Origin: Serpula lacrymans var. lacrymans S7.9
Lineage: Eukaryota; Basidiomycota; Agaricomycetes; Boletales; Serpulaceae
Length of the DNA stretch: 64,000 nt
Direction: 5' to 3'
NCBI RefSeq assembly: GCF_000218685.1
Contig: NW_006763292.1
Location: 1,447,685-1,511,684 of the forward strand
Shown here: in pieces, positions 57,655 to 64,000 of the stretch
Layout: each line of letters starts with the position of its first letter
Numbering within the stretch: position 1 is the first letter of the stretch
The notes under the pieces: model-generated
Told to the model about the DNA's origin: nothing
The model's input: the letters and a program-made list of their open reading frames with translations, nothing else
Database searches by the model: none
Position numbers and translations under genes: made by a program

Positions 57655-57895
57655 GTGGGAAGTTTCACAAAGGCATAGGAAGTGCCACAGATATTATGGC
57701 AAGTCCCACAAAGGTATGGCAAGTCCCACAGACCTTATGGGAAATCCCCCAGAGGTCATGGCAAGTCCCTGAAAAGGTTATGGGAAATTCCACTGGTGTT
57801 TGGGAAGTGTGACAATGATGTCCCTCAGTGATTGGGGAAATCTCAGTGAGGTTTTTAAAGTCCCACAAGGAGATATGGGGATGTCCCATATAGGA
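57655..57895. repeat. 21-bp-type repeat cluster, GGCAAGTCCCAC variant
   Basis: Units of about 20-22 bp start GGCAAGTCCCAC, GGGAAATCCCCC or GGGAAATTCCAC, followed by eight to ten variable bases ending in AT. The layout is that of the 21-bp units of 702-36213, but with a different core. A second cluster (GGCAATTCTCCA, GGGATGTCCCACA, GGGAAGTGCC) lies at about 59095-59215. Confidence 0.7.
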
Positions 57896-57918
57896 AGTAG
57901 AAGACCAAAATCCTGTTG

Positions 57919-58120
57919 GAATAGTCAAGGTCAAAGCCTGTTAGTCTTGTTAAACAACATACATCCTAAGTTGATATTTGAACAAGGGCTGGTAGCTCAG
58001 TTGGTAGAGCACTACCATATATAGGCAGAGGTCCTGGGTTCAATCCCTGGCTGGTCCTCTTTGCTTTTATGTACTCCTGCACTCCCTGTGGTCAGGTGAT
58101 ATTAAGGTCACATGCTAAAA
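57919..58120 (+). repeat. tRNA-containing dispersed repeat, copy A
   Basis: It matches 37249-37444 in reverse complement over about 200 bp, including flanks on both sides of the tRNA-like core. No poly-A tail or target duplication is evident. Confidence 0.7.
57986..58057 (+). tRNA. tRNA-like sequence (better preserved copy)
   Basis: The 72-nt sequence folds with acceptor GGGCTGG/CTGGTCC (with three G-U pairs), D-arm GCTC..GAGC and T-arm around TTCAATC. Anticodon loop ATATATA implies anticodon ATA (Tyr codon UAU), atypical because tRNA-Tyr uses GTA. A and B boxes are intact, so Pol III transcription is plausible. Confidence 0.55.
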
Positions 58121-60061
58121 ATTCCAATAGATTCTACATACATGAAAAAGGGCATCCCATGGAATTTCTGAAAAGATCCCCCCCAAGTACAAGAATAAAA
58201 GAGCAAGGCCCTGAAGGCAGCACACCTTTAATCCTATATGCTGAAGGCCTATAACCCATTTTGATTTATCACAGGCTACAATAAGGTCAAACTGAACCTA
58301 TTTTTGATGTGGCAGTCACAGGTTTTTTATTAGTTGAACTTAAATTTTGTGATACATGTCATGTGGGAAAAATATGAGAAAACAATCAGATTTTCTGGTT
58401 GCATATTGACTAAGGTTCAAACCTCTCTGGAGGTTAATCATATATCACATGGGCCTTTGAATGTTGGAACCTAACTATTGGACGTGTCACACCATGATGC
58501 AGTGAACCCACAGTTGTAATAGTATAGTATGTGACTTTTATTAGATTATTCACACCTAAAACTCCACACCAGGCCTGTTTTGACTGTAAGAGGTGGCAGA
58601 GATATCCATCAACAGCGATCATTATTGAACAATCTCATACTAGATATCAATAAAGGTATTAATTAGGTTTGTTGATAGTGACACTCTGGCTTGTAATATC
58701 CTCTATATCTTCCATAATATGTTTTCAGCTTCAGCTAGTCCTTGTATAGATGAACTGACTTTTATGATATAGACTTTTTTATATTATAATTAATCTTTCA
58801 AGCATAATACTCTGATACTTGAACTAAAGAACTTTTGTGAGAGAAGGACTACATTTTCCCTTACTACTTACTTTATAGAGTAAAACTTCCAGTGGCTTTT
58901 TATCCAAATATTCAACTATTGGATGTTGCTCTAGAGAATTATAATTATTGATTTAGGGTATTGATCAGGGAACTGTATGTCTTATTGTGGATTAATTAGG
59001 TATTCACTTATAGTATGCATGGTAGTTCACATGAATTGCCAGTACTTTCCATAAGAAAGGACCCCAGACACCTAGTGACATGTGACATTATGGCAATTCA
59101 CCATGAATTATTTTGTCTGGCACTTTCCATATGGTTCTTATGGCAATTCTCCATCAGTCATTCTAGGGATGTCCCACATTGTTTGGGAAGTGCCATAAGT
59201 AGTTGGGATTTGCCACCATATAGCAAGATGGGCCATGGTGGACCAGGTTTTGAAGGGCTCTTAGCCCCATCATCGATACTAATATGATCAAGCTAAGAGC
59301 CCTTGATGGGGGGTAGCCTGAAGTGCTTCTAAATATGTGGAACAGGAAGACTATCCTATTTGGTTGCGACAAGATCCCACTCCTTTCACAAACCCATTCA
59401 ATGCTGGCTACCAGTTAACTGATGTCCTCAAGTGGCCCTTAGTCAGTTCATGAGTTGTTGTTGTTCAAGCAATCATTTTCTGTTGTTTTGGCTACATTGT
59501 TCATTCCTTTCTTATTGACTTACACTTTTTTATAATACTACATTTCTCAAAGTATATCCGGTTTTTTCTTCTCATTTACTCTACAATCTAATGGCTTTTG
59601 ATGTTGAGCTTTTCCCCTCAAGTAAAAACCGGCCAAAAATGACTTCAAAAGGTTCAAATTTACCTAGATAGTTTCAAGTACAAGGTAGAAGTAGATTCTG
59701 GCTAGAGTGGCTTGACCGGGCGTTATTTTGCGTGGGTCTTTATCTCTTGTTTGTGCAGCACCCCATCTTGCGCAAATTTTTATCTGTTTTTTGCGCAGTC
59801 CACCATATTTTGCACTGAAAATTTCTCGCTATCGCACTTTGAATAAAAGTGCAAACAGAGTGTCATACTGTACGGGAACGGAATATCACAACATTTCTTG
59901 AGTTTTGACTTGCAAAAGTGGCACTTGAGGTGGAGAGACAATGTATTGAGTGTCCACATACAACAAGATAGATTGATAAACTCATGGTTATGCAGCAACA
60001 ATTGACGGAGACTATGCATAAAAATCAAGTCAATAATCGTGGCCCAGGCAGGCAGAGGGAC
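58121..60061. other. No confident gene; repeat words and one hairpin
   Basis: The interval holds the second GGCA-type repeat cluster (59095-59215) and an inverted pair GGGCTCTTAGCCCCATCA / AGCTAAGAGCCC around 59257-59310. No coding region is recognised. Confidence 0.45.
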
Positions 60062-60976
60062 TTGGGGATCAGTAGCGACAATGACAGTATGGGAGAGGAG
60101 GGCGTTGAAGAGAGTGAGGAAGTGTCAATTGCCTGTAGGCGCTATGCCATAATTCTCTAATGTGCCCAACAGCTCTTTCTTGCACTTGTCAGTCTTCAAA
60201 CAGTCACGCAATCAGCAGCACTGGTAGCTACCAACCAACTTGACAACTCTCTACCCCAACCATACCACACCTCTATTTTGACAGGCCATAGATGGGTCCT
60301 TGAATTACTGCAGGGCCATCCCAACCGCATTTGTGCTGAACTTGGTGTTGCGTCACGTGTCTTCCTCAAGTTGATTGACCTACTCAGATGCCATCATTAC
60401 ATTGACTTGAGGCATGTTAGCCTTGAAGAACAACTCGCCATTTTCCTATATGCATCTGTCATAGCCTTATCCATTCGCCATCTTGGCGAACAATCCCAAT
60501 GATCAAACAATACAATTTCTAGGTACTTCAAGAAGATCCTGGCTGCATCTACCTCCCCAGAAATTTATGTTACCTATGTCCATCTACCTGCTGAGGACAA
60601 CCTGCTGCTGCCTTACATCATGAAAAATCCCAAATATTGCTGCTTCAAAGGTGCCATTGGTGCCATTGATGGGACACACATTGCATGTGCCCCATCTGCC
60701 GCTGAACACCAGGCATCGCAAAACTGCAAAGGCAAGGTATCTCAAAACTGCCTCGCCTGTTGCACTTTTGACCTCAAATTTTCTTACATACTCAGTGGGT
60801 GGGAGGGCTCTATTGCAAATGCCGCTCTATTCCAGGATGCTCATTCAAGCAACCTTCACATTCTGCAGGGTAAGTACTATCTAGCAGATGCAGAATTTCC
60901 TTCCTGCTCCCAGCTTTTAGTGCCATACAGAGGTAAATACTACCACCTTCAGGAATACGCTTGTGGCAATTGCAGG
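60062..60976 (+). pseudogene. PIF/Harbinger transposase (DDE_Tnp_4), C-terminally truncated
   Basis: One plus-strand frame with two internal stops spans the region. It has an acidic N-terminal stretch (SDNDSMGEEGVEESEE), then LALVSLQTVTQSAALVATN and PYHTSILTGHRWVLELLQGH, ELGVASRVFLKLIDLLR, HVSLEEQLAIFLYASV and LSIRHLGEQSQ, a TGA, NNTISRYFKKILAA, then GAIGAIDGTHIACAPS with the first catalytic Asp, LSGWEGSIANAALFQDA, YYLADAEFPSCSQLL with the second Asp (family motif LADAGFP, here Glu for Gly), and ends CGNCR. The third acidic residue and the C-terminus are missing; an inverted gag fragment begins about 100 bases on. The TGA replaces an Arg codon expected in the ERFQRSNDTISR context (CGA to TGA). 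Confidence 0.88.
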
Positions 60977-61079
60977 TAAGACCTACCCTCCATTTTTCAT
61001 ATCCCATTCTAACATCTAGCATTTTTAGGCCACAAAATCCTTGCGAACACTTCAACCTTTGACATGCATCTGCCCACAA

Positions 61080-61990
61080 TGTCACTGAGCAGAAATTTAC
61101 ACACCAACATCTCTTTTTGGAATAAATATGTGCACATCAACACATGCCTTGGGATTTTGTTGGAAAGTGGCTCCTGAGAAGAAGAAGAAAAAAAATCAAA
61201 GTAAACATGTTTTTCTACTTTAGGATTTTCTTTATTTTTATTTTTATTTTGACCACAATCAAGCACTCTAGTAGTTGTCTCACCGGGGCCACACTCCTGG
61301 AGAGACGCTGGTGCAGCAGTAGTATCATAAATATTACAATTGCATTTTTAAACACAAGTATATACTTCAGATAACAAATTGAAAATCTATTTACAAAATG
61401 GGGAGCCACCCCCTTTCTTTTATTGCTTGTGCAACACCCCAGAGCAGGGTTCACCTTATTGTGGTTTATTTCATCATTAAGAGGAGCGAAGGCACCCAAG
61501 TGACCTAAGCTCCAAACTCTGTTCCCTGAGCCTTTATTTGAGCAACTTGCTGATCATAGAAGAAAGCCCAGATTTTGTTGTATGAACGACCGGCCAGAGT
61601 ATTGAGCTTATTGTCCAGCTTTTCTGTTTCTCATTGGCACACCTGGCACCCTTGGTAAAAAAATTATTATTTTTTTGTTGGGCGGCTTGCACCCTGTTTC
61701 TATAGTCTCAGAACATGTGTCCCTCTTGGCCGCAATTGTAGCAGTTACCCTTGAATCTGCACATCTGTCCACCCTGGACCGCACCAATATCCATGAGGGC
61801 CCCCTGCCCTGGTTGCAGCCCAAACAGCTTGAACCCATGAGAATAATTGTTATTTTGGTTTGATGACCCAGGGTGCCTCTGGGAATAGTTGTTTTTGGTG
61901 GTGGACCCACTGCCAAATTGCATTTTGTAGAGCTCCATGGCCCTACCAATTTTGTGAACTTCTTCAGCAGCGACTAAGAGGTTCTTAGCA
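61080..61990 (-). pseudogene. Ty3/Gypsy gag and pol start, second copy, inverted
   Basis: The minus strand encodes AAEEVHKIGRAMELYKMQFG, NNYSQRHPGSSNQ, MDIGAVQGGQ and the zinc knuckle CYNCGQEGHMF (61760-61710), then a run through MGAFAPLNDEINHNKV (61499-61450). It is collinear with 55400-56265 in reverse complement and ends at the sequence CACACCAACATCTCTTTTTG. The zinc knuckle's final Cys is lost by a frameshift. Confidence 0.82.
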
Positions 61991-62886
61991 GTTTTTTTGC
62001 ATTTCCTAGCACAGCTCAGTTACACATAGAGGTAGATAATACTCACTGTGGGGATCAACTTATAATAGCTAGACTTGCAGTATGATCTTACAGTGATTTT
62101 CATGTAAAAATATACCAATTATGTCTAATGAATATATGAAGCAAAATTTTAAAATATAATCCCTAATATCATTTACCTATCCTCACAGCTTTGAGTCTGG
62201 AATTTTTAGTACAATCATTGTACTACTATCTTATATATTATATAGAAAATATTTACAAAATGATCATGCTCAAGGCAGGCAACATAAAAAGAATATTTTG
62301 TAGATAACATTTATAAAATTATCCAAGGATCCACTCTAAATTGCATTATCATTGATCCTAAGCATTTATAATGAAACATTTCAAACTCATATCTTCCTTA
62401 TATTCAACCCTTATCCACAGCATTTTTTTGAAATCATTTCTAATTATCTTCCAGACTGTTTTCATCCTTGAACTGCAGCTTTAATCCAATGATGAACATG
62501 TCACATGTGACATAATTCCTTGTGTGACTATTTTCCTGAAATTTGATTACATCCTGCCAACTGAGTTGTTCTGAATCTTATCTAAATGTTTGTAGAGCTA
62601 ACAAATGATATAGTTGCTGCCCAGGAAGGATACACATAAAAAGCCAATAAAATTGCTCAAAAGCATAAACAGTATGTAGCATTTATTACTTGAAAACCAT
62701 ATAAAAACTTACCATAAACCACTAGGTCATTAAAGTGTATAAATTCCCAGTTGTACACAGGCAGTTAAATCACTTCTCACAATCCAACTAGCTCATTGCT
62801 ATTAATATTATTACAAGGTTGTGAGCACAGGGATCATTATTAACTTACTGATTTCATTGCATTGCAAAAAATATGAAACCTATTAA
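61991..62886. other. AT-rich, no gene seen
   Basis: No recognised coding region or repeat. A short word TCACTGTGGGGATCAACTTATA resembles 37001-37022 (split: TCACTGTGGGGATC, ACTTATA) but similarity does not extend. Confidence 0.45.
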
Positions 62887-63650
62887 AAAAATACAAGAAG
62901 CTAACCACCGCAGAATAACTACAACTACAATTACAGATCCTAGATATACAAAGTGCAAAACTGCAAGCCAAGCGCACAAATTCAAAGGCAATCCTGCAAG
63001 ATGTCAATGCAACTTTCACCACTATAGACTGCAAAGTAAGCAACTATGAAACTTTTATTTTTATTTTACATTGATAGCAGATTTTAGTGGACATCTATCT
63101 TCAAGTGCACCAGTGCTGAAGATTTTTATATCATTGTTTGGGGTGGTTTTCAGAACCAAAGACATTATTTGCCCAAAAAGCAAAATTGTTTATCCAACAT
63201 GCATTAGATCTTGATCCACACTACATGACACTGAAGCTTGAGGCTTAGACTACCAGCAGATTGGGTATTATCCCTTCATAGCAATAACTTGTGGACAAAA
63301 TGGGGAGCAGACCTTAGTACTAAGTTTGAATAGCCTGAAGAATACACAGTAGTCATTACACAAGTGTGACCAGGGGAATTCTTCCAATGTTGCTGTCAAT
63401 TACCTTGACCAAAACATACACCATACTTACTGAACAGGAGTTGTTGATCAGAGAAAAACAATTGTAGGACAGTTGGTACTGGTGCTCATTACTTGTCATG
63501 GACATACCACATAACATTTCCTTGTAGGAGGTACCGGGATATGCTGCAGAAATTGGTACATGATAACTTGGCAGAGTATTATGCCCTCACCGAAGACAAG
63601 AAATCACAGATTCTGGATGAGTACTTGAAGCACAAGATAAATTAAAGTAC
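62887..63650 (+). pseudogene. Helical hypothetical protein family expanded in mushrooms, frameshifted
   Basis: Exon-like pieces on the plus strand: LKKYKKLTTAE, stop, LQLQLQILDIQSAKLQAKR and ILQDVNATFTTIDCK ending at GTAAGC (62887-63040). Then, after an AG near 63078, TSAEDFYIIVWGGFQ, a frame change, and EPKTLFAQKAKLFIQHALDL, DPHYMTLKLEA, stop (about 63085-63249). Finally, after TTGTAG (63526), YRDMLQKLVHDNLAEYYALT and EDKKSQILDEYLKHKIN, stop at 63650. I recall proteins with the pattern LQDV.AT...RT.AE.FY..VRG...KA..F....L..DP...LK.EA as very numerous in Agaricomycetes with unknown function. Stops and the frame change indicate a pseudogene. Confidence 0.55.
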
Positions 63651-64000
63651 AGAATCAATGATATTAGCAACACACCACAGCTGGTAGAAAATAAAGTTAG
63701 TTAAGTAATATATACATCATTATTCTTGAAACTCACCATGGCTCAGCTTGTTGCCTGACAATACCGTACTGGAGCCAAAACTATTTTATACGCTGTGTGG
63801 GGATCCACTGATCTGTCTTTGCGTGGACTTGCATTTTCCACTGAAGGTGTTCAGATTTCATGGGCTCTGTCATGTGTATAAATGATAATGATATCATTAG
63901 TAAAATGGAGGGATTCGTGATGCATGGATCCAAAGGTAATATTTTACCTTTGAAGACTTTGCTATCATTGATATAAGGAATTAGACACCTCTCAGAATCA

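Overview
The window looks like transposon-rich, gene-poor, AT-leaning DNA from a filamentous fungus, most likely an agaricomycete (mushroom-type basidiomycete). The pointers are short GT..AG introns, a basidiomycete-type HMG-box gene, WD40 and PD-(D/E)xK-like genes of kinds I recall as expanded in Agaricomycetes, Helitrons, and several LTR and TIR transposon families. Almost every recognisable gene is broken by stops, frameshifts or nested insertions. All homology calls and repeat alignments were made by eye.

Layout. 1-549: the 3' end of a Ty3/Gypsy pol on the minus strand. 702-36213: a block bounded by two inverted arms of about 2.7 kb, rich in a degenerate 21-bp minisatellite. The left arm is split by a 3463-bp hAT-like element with an 8-bp target duplication, and by a decayed Copia element that itself carries a 793-bp TIR element. 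The right arm keeps the empty hAT site and carries an inverted copy of the TIR element. Between the arms lie a WD40 gene remnant (11.4-12.8 kb), a Helitron helicase fragment (14.0-15.6 kb), an HMG-box pseudogene (16.3-17.2 kb), a structurally complete 6.07-kb Copia element with 320-bp LTRs and TTCAT target duplications (18789-24855), a PD-(D/E)xK-like gene (25.7-26.7 kb), a coiled-coil/membrane pseudogene cut by a solo LTR (28.1-29.9 kb), three solo LTRs, and a cysteine-rich minus-strand gene of unknown role (31.9-32.6 kb).

36.2-46.5 kb: AT-rich DNA with a tRNA-like dispersed repeat, a hypothetical gene with a SAM-like C-terminus (38.1-39.2 kb), the C-terminal part of a Tc1/IS630-type transposase, solo LTRs and a His/Pro-rich gene remnant. 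46.6-54.2 kb: a minus-strand Helitron (Rep HUH plus Pif1-like helicase) interrupted by two solo LTRs only 31 bp apart and by an assembly gap (49705-49804). Its 3' side carries a twice-repeated antisense ORF. 54.4-64 kb: tRNA-like sequences, two inverted Ty3/Gypsy gag copies, a truncated PIF/Harbinger transposase, another 21-bp-type repeat cluster and a frameshifted hypothetical gene.

The genes do not form a pathway. The window is a stack of nested insertions whose order can partly be read from target duplications, empty sites and reading frames that close when an insertion is left out. The least familiar structures are the 21-bp helically phased palindromic repeat shared by several elements, the 793-bp TIR element carrying a tRNA-like Pol III unit, and the large inverted-arm block.
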